Shown here one piece after another: positions 7,924 to 14,768 of a stretch of DNA of 35,280 nt. The stretch covers positions 1 to 35,280 of the forward strand of contig QHYU01000056.1 in NCBI GenBank assembly GCA_003224235.1, given 5' to 3'. The position numbers were made by a program, and so were the translations under genes. The notes beneath the pieces are model-generated. The model searched no databases. It was not told where the DNA came from and worked only from the letters and a program-made list of their open reading frames with translations. The stretch's first letter is position 1. Every line of letters starts with the position of its first letter. Source of the stretch: Acidobacteriota bacterium. GTDB taxonomy: Bacteria; Acidobacteriota; Terriglobia; Acidiferrales; UBA7541.

Positions 7924-8823
7924 ATCTTTCTCTACGATGAGTGGCTCAGCAGCGGAGAACGCGTGGCGCTCGAACCTCGCTCGCGACGGGCGGCCCCTCT
8001 TCCTACTTTCCACATATTTTGTCGGGTCTCCGGACGGACCGCGGCCCCCATGGTTCACGCTGTTGCATGGGTTCCCCAGCTCATCATGGGATTACGCGAA
8101 GGTATTGCTTGGTCTTGAAGCTGAGTTCCGGGTGGTGGCGTTCGATTTCCTAGGCTTCGGCAATTCGGATAAACCGCGAAGCTCGCGATACATGATTCAT
8201 CAGCAGGCGGACCTGACCGAAGCGGTGTGGCGCCACTTCAGCGTTCGCCGGACCGCAATCGTGGCCCACGATTACGGCGTCTCGGTCGCACAGGAACTCC
8301 TCGCGTGCCGTGAGCAGGGAGCCGAGGCAGTCGAAGTCAGCGGCATCACTTTTCTCAATGGGGGTCTCTATGCGGACCTGCATCGCCCGCTCGCCGTCCA
8401 GCGCCTGCTTCGCAAACCGCTCGTCGGCCGGTTGATTTCCGCACTAGCGAACGAGTGGATGTTCAGGCGCAACTTCCGCAAGGTATTCTCCCATCGTCAC
8501 CTGCCCCCCCGGCAGAAATCGGGCAGCACTGGAGAGCGATTACTCGCCGCGGCGGCCACCGGCTTGCCCACCGGCTGATCCACTACATGGCCGATCGAGA
8601 ACAATTTTGCCGGCGCTGGGAGGGGGCCATCGAGAGCACCCAGGTTCCGCTGCAATTTGTGTGGGGCATGGCCGACCCGGTCTCCGGGGCGCACGTTGCA
8701 GACCGCATTCGGGCGCGGCTGCCGGGGGCGCGGCTGGTCGAGCTTACCGACGTGGGCCACTACCCACAACTCGAAGCCCCCGAGCGCGTGTTGCCGGAGA
8801 TTCTGCGCATGATGCATCTCTGA
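7924..8823 (+). pseudogene. MEST-like alpha/beta hydrolase, broken by two one-base indels
   Basis: Three frames together give one 299-residue alpha/beta hydrolase. The first frame reads IFLYDEW...FHIFCRVSGRTAAP up to a run of five C at 8045-8049. The next frame continues WFTLLHGFPSSSWDY, FDFLGFGNSDKP and AHDYGVSVAQE (nucleophile Asp, as in dehalogenases and MEST) up to seven C at 8504-8510. The third frame then carries [23 protein letters not shown] (acid) and DVGHYPQLE (catalytic His). One extra C in the first run and one missing C in the second restore a net in-frame gene. The product resembles eukaryotic mesoderm-specific transcript (MEST) and its bacterial relatives. No standard start codon precedes IFLYDEW; ATG 7937 opens only the second frame. 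Homopolymer position suggests sequencing error, but decay is possible. Confidence 0.75.
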
Positions 8824-8849
8824 GTCTCGCGGAAGAAGGGAGGAAGGCC

Positions 8850-9299
8850 ATGCGAGCTGTCGTGCAGCGCGTCAGCCGCGCCCGCGTCGTGGTCGAGGGA
8901 CGTACCACGGGGCAAATCGCCTCGGGCTTGCTCGTGCTCCTGGGCGTGGCCCGCGGCGACACGGCTGAGCAAGCCGCTTATCTCGCCGAGAAGATCGCAC
9001 ACTTGCGCATCTTCGATGACGAGCAGGGCAAGATGAATCGGTCACTTCTGGAAGCCGGCGGCGCGGCGCTGGTTGTTTCTCAGTTCACGCTCTATGGCGA
9101 TGCGCGAGGCCAGCGCCGGCCCAGCTTCATCCAGGCGGCGCCGCCGGAGGAAGCCGCGCGTCTCTACGAGGAGTTTGTGACTTGCCTGCAGGCGCTGGGC
9201 GTGCGAGTCGAAACAGGTGTCTTCCAGGCGCGCATGACCGTCGAACTCACTAACGACGGCCCGGTCACCATCCTTCTTGACTCGGAAAAACTCTTCTGA
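8850..9299 (+). CDS. dtd: D-aminoacyl-tRNA deacylase
   Basis: Dtd hydrolyses D-amino acids (and glycine mischarged on tRNA-Ala) from tRNA, a proofreading step after aminoacylation. The 149-residue protein has the normal family length and its two active-site motifs, SQFTLYGD and NDGPVT, the latter bearing the Gly-cisPro pair that reads chirality across the dimer. ATG 8850 is preceded by GGGAGGAAGG. It starts 26 bases after the hydrolase stop codon and is followed after 50 bases by an AlkD-like gene, so the three may be co-transcribed, although their functions are unrelated. Confidence 0.95.
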   Translation: MRAVVQRVSRARVVVEGRTTGQIASGLLVLLGVARGDTAEQAAYLAEKIAHLRIFDDEQGKMNRSLLEAGGAALVVSQFTLYGDARGQRRPSFIQAAPPEEAARLYEEFVTCLQALGVRVETGVFQARMTVELTNDGPVTILLDSEKLF

Positions 9300-9349
9300 A
9301 ACCCGGCCCAGTGTACATTCGTGCCGGTTCTGAGCATCACTTGCACATA

Positions 9350-10060
9350 ATGGCGAAGAGTAGAACCACCACGGCAGCGGTCCTGCTGAAGCTGAAAGCC
9401 CAGGCTGATCCAAAGGTGCGCGCGGCGATGGTGCGCTTCGGCGTGCATGTGAAGAAGGCGCACGGCATTTCGACACCAGTGCTGCACAAGCTGGCCAGGG
9501 AGATCGGCACCGATCACCGGCTCGCGCAGCAACTGTGGGCCTCGGGCATTCACGAGGCGCGCATCCTCGCGGGCATGGTGGACGATCCAACCGAGGTCAC
9601 CCCGCAACAGATGGAGCGCTGGGCGCGCGACTTCAACGCCTGGGACGTGGTGGACGGCAGCTGCTGTCATTTGTTCGTCTTCGCAGCGCCCGCATGGCGC
9701 AAAGCGCTCGAGTGGAGCCGCCGCAAGCCGGAATACGTGAAGCGCGCCGGGTTCGCACTGATGGCTTATCTCGCGGTGCACGACAAGCAGGCGCCCGACG
9801 CGAAATTCGAGCGGTTACTGCTGATCATCCAGCGGCAGGCCACTGACGAGCGTAATTTTGTAAAGAAGGCGGTGAACTGGGCGCTGCGCCAAATCGGGAA
9901 ACGCAACCGGCGCTTGAACCGACTTGCCATCCGCGCGGCGAAGCGGATTCGCGGGATGGATTCGAGCGCTGCCCGCTGGGTTGCCGCCGATGCGCTGCGC
10001 GAATTGACCAGCCCGGGGGTCCAGCGAAGATTGTCAACCCGTGCGCGGAGTAGGGCCTGA
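9350..10060 (+). CDS. AlkD-like DNA alkylation repair protein
   Basis: AlkD-type glycosylases are all-helical HEAT-repeat proteins that excise alkylated, cationic bases such as 7-methylguanine and 3-methyladenine. This 236-residue protein shows the conserved segments FNAWDVVDGSCCHLF (the WD...D catalytic region) and FVKKAVNWALRQIGKRN (the Trp that contacts the lesion). The C-terminal helices are rich in Arg and Lys, consistent with DNA binding. The ATG at 9350 is chosen for its fit to the family; its ribosome site is weak, and a GTG at 9311 would add 13 residues. Specificity cannot be read from sequence. Confidence 0.85.
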   Translation: MAKSRTTTAAVLLKLKAQADPKVRAAMVRFGVHVKKAHGISTPVLHKLAREIGTDHRLAQQLWASGIHEARILAGMVDDPTEVTPQQMERWARDFNAWDVVDGSCCHLFVFAAPAWRKALEWSRRKPEYVKRAGFALMAYLAVHDKQAPDAKFERLLLIIQRQATDERNFVKKAVNWALRQIGKRNRRLNRLAIRAAKRIRGMDSSAARWVAADALRELTSPGVQRRLSTRARSRA

Positions 10061-10080
10061 TCGGCGTCTAACCTGCGGAC

Positions 10081-10120
10081 TGTCATCCCGAGCCCGCCGC
10101 GGCGGGCGAGGGACTCCGTA
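10081..10120. repeat. Dispersed repeat-like element with perfect 16-base palindrome
   Basis: The segment opens TGTCATCCCGAGC and closes GCGAGGGACTC around GCCCGCCGCGGCGGGC, a perfect palindrome at 10092-10107. Opening and closing words match a second copy, inverted, near 11950-12070. It lies in the gap after the AlkD-like gene and could also act as a transcription hairpin, though no T run follows. Repeats of this style are scattered in intergenic regions of some acidobacterial genomes as I recall them; only the two copies here were seen. Confidence 0.5.
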
Positions 10121-10200
10121 GAATTTAGAGAATGCCGCTGCGACAGCTGCGCTTGCCTGTCTGGTGGCCGTGCTATAGGCTATCCTGAGACTTCTCAACC

Positions 10201-10734
10201 ATGACGCCTCCTTCGGATTCGGCGCGCCCCGTCGCCACCGTAACCGTGCGCGCGGCAACTCTCGCCGATGCGGCAGACATCGCCCGTCTCTCCGGTCAAC
10301 TCGGTTACCCAGCGACGCCAGAAGAAGTGGCGCACCGGCTGCGGCAGATCGAGGATGATGCGAGGCACGCGGTCTATGTTGCCAGGTTTGCCGGCGAGGA
10401 ATTGCCCGGCCTGGGAATCGGCGCTGCGAGAAGATCCTCAACCAGCGCGGCAACCGGCCCCGTAATTGGATGGATCCACGTTCATGTGTGTCATGGGCTT
10501 GTGTCCGACTCATGGGTGGAGATCGCCGGGCTGGTCATCGACGAACGCCATCGCAGCCATGGCGTCGGACGCGCCTTGATGACGCAGGCTGAGCTGTGGG
10601 CGCGGGAAAATGCATGCCGTGAGATCCGGTTGCGTTCCAATATCATCCGCGCCGGTGCGCACGCCTTCTACGATAAGCTGGGGTACGAGATGTTTAAGAC
10701 ACAGAAGGCGTTTCGCAAGTTCCTGAGAACGTGA
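10201..10734 (+). CDS. GNAT-family N-acetyltransferase
   Basis: This 177-residue protein has the single GNAT fold. The acetyl-CoA pyrophosphate loop is visible as VIDERHRSHGVGRALM, matching the R/Q-x-x-G-x-G/A signature (RSHGVG). It is followed by the C-terminal FYDKLGYEMFKTQKAF segment in which GNAT proteins end. The N-terminus (VRAATLADAADIARLSGQLGYP) is the usual first strand and helix. The acceptor amine is unknown; such proteins acetylate antibiotics, metabolites or protein N-termini. It stands alone, with a repeat element upstream and an apparently empty gap of about 210 bases before marR. Confidence 0.85.
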   Translation: MTPPSDSARPVATVTVRAATLADAADIARLSGQLGYPATPEEVAHRLRQIEDDARHAVYVARFAGEELPGLGIGAARRSSTSAATGPVIGWIHVHVCHGLVSDSWVEIAGLVIDERHRSHGVGRALMTQAELWARENACREIRLRSNIIRAGAHAFYDKLGYEMFKTQKAFRKFLRT

Positions 10735-10908
10735 AATGAGAATCCACCTCGAACCTGTGTCCGCGACCGTCGGCAGCGCCAACCGCTTGTGCAGCGAAGA
10801 AAGCTGCTGCGCGGGGCCTTTAGCGCCGAATTCGACGCCTACGTTGCCAAGTCTCCGCTTTACTTACTCGCATTTTGTAACCCAGTGCACCGGCGGGCGA
10901 CTCTAAAG

Positions 10909-10936
10909 TTGCACTTATATCGCTGTACGATAGAAT
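10909..10936 (+). promoter_or_regulatory. Promoter of the marR-type gene
   Basis: TTGCAC (10909-10914) and TAGAAT (10931-10936) are spaced by 16 bases. The gene's ATG is at 10946, only nine bases past the -10 element, so the transcript would be leaderless or nearly so. No ribosome-binding sequence is visible before the ATG, which agrees with leaderless translation. Confidence 0.55.
10918..10932. promoter_or_regulatory. Operator-like inverted repeat over the marR promoter
   Basis: TATCG-CTGTA-CGATA is an inverted repeat with perfect five-base arms lying in the spacer and overlapping the first bases of the -10 element. MarR proteins bind such short palindromes as dimers, and binding here would block RNA polymerase. 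Autorepression by the adjacent gene product is inferred; the arms are short and could arise by chance. Confidence 0.45.
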
Positions 10937-10945
10937 AGATGTGGT

Positions 10946-11410
10946 ATGGACCGTGCCGTCAGCGTGGCTGAATATCGCGCGCTCGCGGAGTTTCGCTATC
11001 AGATCCGGCGCTTCCTGAATGTCAGCGAGCAAGCCGCCCGCGCCGCCGGCCTCGAACCGCAACAGTACCTATTGCTTCTGGCTCTCCGCGGTCTCCCGGA
11101 AGGAAAGCAGGCCACCATTTTAACTTTAGCGGAGCGTCTGCAACTCCGCCATCATAGCGTGGTGGGACTGATCGACCGACTGGAGAAGCGCGGACTGGTC
11201 CGGCGCGTCCGGGGAAAGGAAGACCGACGGAAGGTGCTCATTAGCCTCACCGCGCGAGGAGAACAAATTCTGGGCAACCTCGCCCGGAAGCGTCTCGCAG
11301 AGCTCCGCGCAACCGGTCCTGAACTGGTTCGGGCGCTCGGTGCTGTGATCGGGGGGGCCACAAGAAAATCCGCTGGCGTGCGCGGCGCCAGTCGCAGCAG
11401 GGCAAGATAA
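10946..11410 (+). CDS. MarR-family transcriptional regulator
   Basis: This 154-residue protein fits the MarR winged-helix family. A helical dimerisation N-terminus (about 1-40) is followed by the helix-turn-helix (ATILTLAERLQLRHHSVVGLIDRLEKRGLV, about 54-83) and the wing, RVRGKEDRRKVLISLTARG. The wing's D-R-R is the typical DNA-contacting signature. MarR proteins usually repress their own and neighbouring genes until a phenolic or oxidant ligand releases them. No obvious target gene is adjacent on the same strand, and the SnoaL-like gene is convergent, so the regulon is unknown. The C-terminal tail beyond the last helix is short, basic and probably disordered. Confidence 0.88.
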   Translation: MDRAVSVAEYRALAEFRYQIRRFLNVSEQAARAAGLEPQQYLLLLALRGLPEGKQATILTLAERLQLRHHSVVGLIDRLEKRGLVRRVRGKEDRRKVLISLTARGEQILGNLARKRLAELRATGPELVRALGAVIGGATRKSAGVRGASRSRAR

Positions 11411-11503
11411 CTTTAGGGCAGCCAGGTGAATTAGCCATCCCGGGACACATGTTCGCGCAGCAGGAGCGCCGGAGCCGCTGTGTATCGCGCCACTCGGCCT
11501 GCC

Positions 11504-11882
11504 TTAATGCGCGCGAGAGAAATGCTCGTGCACCACGCGCCAGTTTTTGCCGTCCCGGGCGAAGACGTGTGTGCCGCGACCGCGCACCCTGCGGCCCTTG
11601 CCGAGCCCGACGGTCCAGTAGAACGTAGCCACGGCGGTCGCGCCGCTGGCGTGCACCTGCGGCTGCTCGATGCGGTAGGTCATGTCCGGCGCGCGCTTCA
11701 GGTAATAGAGAAATGTTTTTTTTAGCGCGCTGAGGCCGCGGATGCGTTCATGCCGGGTCGAGGAAAACCCAATAAAGTCCTTGTGAAAACATTTTCAGCG
11801 CGCCAGCGACGTCGCCCTGGTTGATGGCGCGGACTTGCTCGCGCTCGAGCTGCAGGATCTGATTTCGGATGGCTTTGTTCAT
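11504..11882 (-). pseudogene. SnoaL/NTF2-like protein gene with one-base frameshift
   Basis: From an ATG with a good GAGGTGA site, the frame reads MNKAIRNQILQLEREQVRAI and then NQGDVAGALKMFS, the first helices of an NTF2/SnoaL-like fold. It meets a TGA shortly after. Shifting one base at about 11783 restores a long frame: DFIGFSSTRHERIRGL, the strands around VHASGATAVATFYWTV, and a family-typical C-terminus with NWRVVHEHFSR ending at TAA 11504. Dropping the extra C would give MFSKDFIGF and a 125-residue protein of normal length. The second frame has a stop just before the shift and no start of its own, so the two parts are one gene. SnoaL_3/DUF4440-like proteins often have unknown small-molecule roles. 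Confidence 0.7.
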
Positions 11883-11949
11883 GGCTCACCTCGCAAGCGG
11901 GCGCTCGCGTCGCAATGATTTTAGCAGCTTTCAAGCGCAGCGGGTGAGG

Positions 11950-12070
11950 ACAGCGGGTGTGATTCCCTCGGCGCCGCTCGGGCTAAACTGCACGAGGAAT
12001 CTCGTTCGCACGCGAAGCAGCCACTTGAGAGATTCCTCGTCGCCTTCAGCTCCTCGGAATGACAACCTGA
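11950..12070. repeat. Dispersed repeat-like element with inverted 11-base arms
   Basis: On the minus strand this gap reads TGTCATTCCGAGGA (12051-12064) followed by CGAGGAATCTC. The word CGAGGAATCTC at 11993-12003 has its exact inverse at 12029-12039 with 25 bases between, giving a strong stem. A degenerate third unit (CCGAGGGAATC) follows near 11965. The words resemble those of the element at 10081. It lies between the SnoaL-like and DUF2207 genes and has no coding signal. Confidence 0.55.
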
Positions 12071-12090
12071 CGGAGTTCTTCAGCGCCCCG

Positions 12091-13839
12091 TCAAAAGTCA
12101 CCGCCGCCACCGCCGCCAAACCCGCCGCCGGAGCCTCCGCCGCCGCCGAAGCCCGATCCGCCGGAGCTACGCGGCGCGGAAGACAGGACCGACCCGGCAC
12201 GCGTGGTCATTTGGTCCATGTCGTGGACGAAGCCCATGGTGTAAAAGTTCGGACCGTAGGAGCCGCGGTACCACTCGGGCGGCTCCCGATAGATGTCCTG
12301 GAACGCGCCCGCCCATTTTTTCTCCACTCCCAGGGCCATAGCAAACGGCAGGAATTTCTCGAACATCTGCGGCGTCTTGATGGTGCGCGCAAAGCGGTCC
12401 GCTTCCACATGCCCGAGGAAATCCTCGAAGCCGAGGACGCCTTCGAGCGCGCGGGTGCCTTCCAGGGTCCGCGCGGGCATAAACCAGCCGAAGCCGCAGA
12501 TGATAGCGCCGGATGCAATACCCGTGAGGATGAAGGTGAGCGGCGCGATGCCCAACAGGCGGCCGAGAAAGCTCCCGCCCCAGACCATTAGCAACCCGAT
12601 GACGAGTCCGGCGCCAAGGTATCCCTGCCGAACTGTGTCAGGCCGATGCAGAAAATAACGGTGCGCCATCAGTCCATTGAAGATGCGGTCGCGAATCGCC
12701 GGCAAATTCTTATAGAACTTGTTTTGCAACTCGGAGAGCTCGACCGATTCGCTCGCCCCGCCGGTGAAGAGCGCCTCGAGCAACTCGCGTTCGTGCGCTT
12801 TCAGTTCCTTCCAGTCGGCGGGCTTCTTGCGCAGGTGGAAGGCATACTCCTTGTTGGACCACAACCCCATCAGGTGAGGCTTTTCTTTTTCCTCGATCAG
12901 GATGTAGCCGCGGACGGCAAGGTCCACAATCGTTGCAGTGATGTCGCGCATGTCGGCCGAATTGTCCACCAGCGTGCCCGCCTCCCCCGGCGTCAAGCCA
13001 TCGGGCGGCGCATACTGCGGGGCAATGGGCCGCAGCCGCGGGTCGCGTCCCCGGGTGTACCACAGCCAGAACATCACCACGAATACTCCCGCGGAAATGG
13101 AGAATGGCCAATTGCTGCGCAAGAACAGCGCCACTTTCGCCGCCGCGCCAGGCTCGCTGACAAAGCCCTTGTCCCAGCCCACCACCACAGTCAGGCCCTC
13201 GCGGAAGGAAAGCGCGCGGCGCATGCGGAACTCCACGGCGTTGCCGGCGACTTGAACATCGGCGTCCTGCTGGCGCGAGCCATAGGCACCGGTGAAGCTC
13301 GTCGCGCGCAGGCCGGTGACGCCGGCGGGGAGCACGACCCGCGCGCCAGCCGACTCGATGGGGAGTTCCCATTCGTCGCCGGTAACGTTCCAGTAGAGCT
13401 CGTCGTGGTCCTCGAAGAACTTGAGGCCGTCGAGCACCTTGTAGTGCAAGTTCACGGTGCGGGTGGCGTGAGCCGCGCCGGGCACATAGATCTTGAATTT
13501 GCGGTAGTGGCGCTCGCGGCTCGACTCGTACTTCAGCGCGTGGTTGTTTTCGTCCGTGATGCTGATGACGTCGAGCAGCAGCGTATAGTTGAAGCCCTGC
13601 GGCGTCTGGTACTCGACCGGGATGGTGCGATAGATGCCGTTCCGCGGTGCCGCAAAGCGCGGTCTGATCACTTCGGTAACGTCGAGGGTGCCGTCCGGCA
13701 GGACCACCGCTTCGACGTCGAAGCTTTCGATGACCGTCTGCGACGCGGCCGGAACCGGCGCGGCCACAAGGACCGCAAGCAGAGGCGCAAACCCAAGCAC
13801 CCTTCGCAGAGCGCGACGCAGCCGCATTCCTGGCCTCAT
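12091..13839 (-). CDS. DUF2207 membrane protein with glycine-rich tail
   Basis: This protein of about 582 residues begins with a signal peptide (LLAVLVAAPVPAASQ). An extracytoplasmic DUF2207 beta domain follows (about 30-255), with typical words such as GIYRTIPVEY and LYWNVTGDEW. After it come a membrane helix (SISAGVFVVMFWLWY), a cytoplasmic segment with a winged-helix-like look, and two further hydrophobic helices (LGAGLVIGLLMVWG; FILTGIASGAII). It ends in a long Gly/Ser tail (SGGSGFGGGGG...GGDF). I chose ATG 13839, 19 bases after the lemA stop; an ATG at 13899 lies inside lemA. DUF2207 proteins are regularly paired with LemA and are of unknown function. Confidence 0.88.
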   Translation of the reverse strand: MRPGMRLRRALRRVLGFAPLLAVLVAAPVPAASQTVIESFDVEAVVLPDGTLDVTEVIRPRFAAPRNGIYRTIPVEYQTPQGFNYTLLLDVISITDENNHALKYESSRERHYRKFKIYVPGAAHATRTVNLHYKVLDGLKFFEDHDELYWNVTGDEWELPIESAGARVVLPAGVTGLRATSFTGAYGSRQQDADVQVAGNAVEFRMRRALSFREGLTVVVGWDKGFVSEPGAAAKVALFLRSNWPFSISAGVFVVMFWLWYTRGRDPRLRPIAPQYAPPDGLTPGEAGTLVDNSADMRDITATIVDLAVRGYILIEEKEKPHLMGLWSNKEYAFHLRKKPADWKELKAHERELLEALFTGGASESVELSELQNKFYKNLPAIRDRIFNGLMAHRYFLHRPDTVRQGYLGAGLVIGLLMVWGGSFLGRLLGIAPLTFILTGIASGAIICGFGWFMPARTLEGTRALEGVLGFEDFLGHVEADRFARTIKTPQMFEKFLPFAMALGVEKKWAGAFQDIYREPPEWYRGSYGPNFYTMGFVHDMDQMTTRAGSVLSSAPRSSGGSGFGGGGGSGGGFGGGGGGDF

Positions 13840-13858
13840 CGGGCTGGCCTCACCCGCG

Positions 13859-14419
13859 CTACTGAGCGGCGGCGCCGAAGCTGACCTTGGGCACTTCACG
13901 CTCGGCGGGCACGGTCACTTCAAAGAACTCGCGCGCCTTGAAGTTGAACATCCCGGCGAGGATGTTCGAGGGGAACTGCGCGATTTTGGTGTTGAGGTCG
14001 CGCACGACGGCATTGTAATAGCGCCGCGCGTTCTGGAGTGTGTCTTCGAGCTGGGAGAGCGTGCCCTGGAGCTGCGTGAAGCTTTCCACGGCGCGAAGCT
14101 GCGGGTAAGCCTCGGCCAGGGCAAACAGGTTCTTGAGCGCGCCGGCGAGCATGCCTTCGGCCTCGCCCTTGGCAGCCGGGCCCTGCGCGGTCATGGCGCG
14201 GTTGCGCGCGTTGATGACAGCCTCGAGAGTGCCCTTCTCGTGTCCGGCGTAGCCCTTGACCGTTTCCACCACGTTGGGGATCAGGTCGTGGCGGCGCTTG
14301 AGCTGCACATCAATGTCGGCCCAGGCGTTATCGCACTGCACCTTGAGACGCACCAGGCTGTTGTACATGCCGATGGCAAGCAGCAGCACAACCGCGACGA
14401 TAACCAGAAGAATCAGCAT
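13859..14419 (-). CDS. lemA: LemA family protein
   Basis: LemA proteins are membrane-anchored helical bundles of unclear role. This 186-residue example has an N-terminal transmembrane helix (LILLVIVAVVLLLAIGMY) followed by the family signature NSLVRLKVQCDNAWADIDVQLKRRHDLIPN. It continues with VETVKGYAGHEKGTLEAV and ends in the NARRYYNAVVRDLNTKI and FPSNILAGMFNF segments. The ribosome site AGAGAGG precedes ATG 14419. Directly downstream lies the DUF2207 gene, a conserved partner, so the two likely act together in the envelope. A good promoter is visible upstream. Confidence 0.95.
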   Translation of the reverse strand: MLILLVIVAVVLLLAIGMYNSLVRLKVQCDNAWADIDVQLKRRHDLIPNVVETVKGYAGHEKGTLEAVINARNRAMTAQGPAAKGEAEGMLAGALKNLFALAEAYPQLRAVESFTQLQGTLSQLEDTLQNARRYYNAVVRDLNTKIAQFPSNILAGMFNFKAREFFEVTVPAEREVPKVSFGAAAQ

Positions 14420-14466
14420 CGGACCTCTCTTGGTCGGTTGAAGTGGCTGCGATCTTTCCGCCGTTC

Positions 14467-14496
14467 ACTATATGCCCTGGCGTTGCACCCTGTAAA
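14467..14496 (-). promoter_or_regulatory. Candidate promoter of lemA-DUF2207
   Basis: On the minus strand TTTACA (14491-14496) precedes TATAGT (14467-14472) with an 18-base spacer. Each hexamer matches five of six consensus bases. Transcription would start near 14460, leaving a leader of about 40 bases that includes the AGAGAGG ribosome site. Confidence 0.6.
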
Positions 14497-14709
14497 GAGA
14501 GACGCCGCACGGCCGCACGGCGGGCCTGGGCAATACCCGCGTGGCACCCCGGGGCGCAGAAATCCGCACACAAAGTTGCGCTTGGAGAAATGGCCCTCAG
14601 TCCAGAGACTCCAGAGGAGGTTCCTGTCCGGCAAGGCCCGGGGCCATCTCCCTTCGGGCGGGTTGAAACACTATCCTTCGAGGAGTTTGTCATGTTGGTT
14701 CACGACGAG

Positions 14710-14748
14710 AAAACGGCCGCCGCGGGTTTGGTGAGCCCGCGGCGGCCG
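14710..14748 (-). terminator. Intrinsic terminator of the BNR-repeat gene
   Basis: A 13-base-pair perfect stem (14714-14726 with 14736-14748) of almost pure G and C closes a nine-base loop. On the minus strand it is followed at once by TTTTC. It lies 20 bases after the stop codon at 14769, the classical position for Rho-independent termination. Confidence 0.75.
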
Positions 14749-14768
14749 GAGTTGGGGGGCTTACGGCG

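Larger units (their letters stand above)
14420..14768. other. Intergenic region between lemA and the BNR-repeat gene
   Basis: This gap of about 350 bases contains the candidate lemA promoter at its left end and a strong minus-strand hairpin terminator at its right end. The middle (about 14500-14700) has no open frame with a ribosome site, tRNA-like fold or recognisable RNA. Confidence 0.5.

Noticed and set aside
7924-8823. Programmed frameshifting in the hydrolase gene
   Set aside because: It would need two opposite shifts at C runs without a slippery heptamer or pseudoknot; indel error or decay is simpler.
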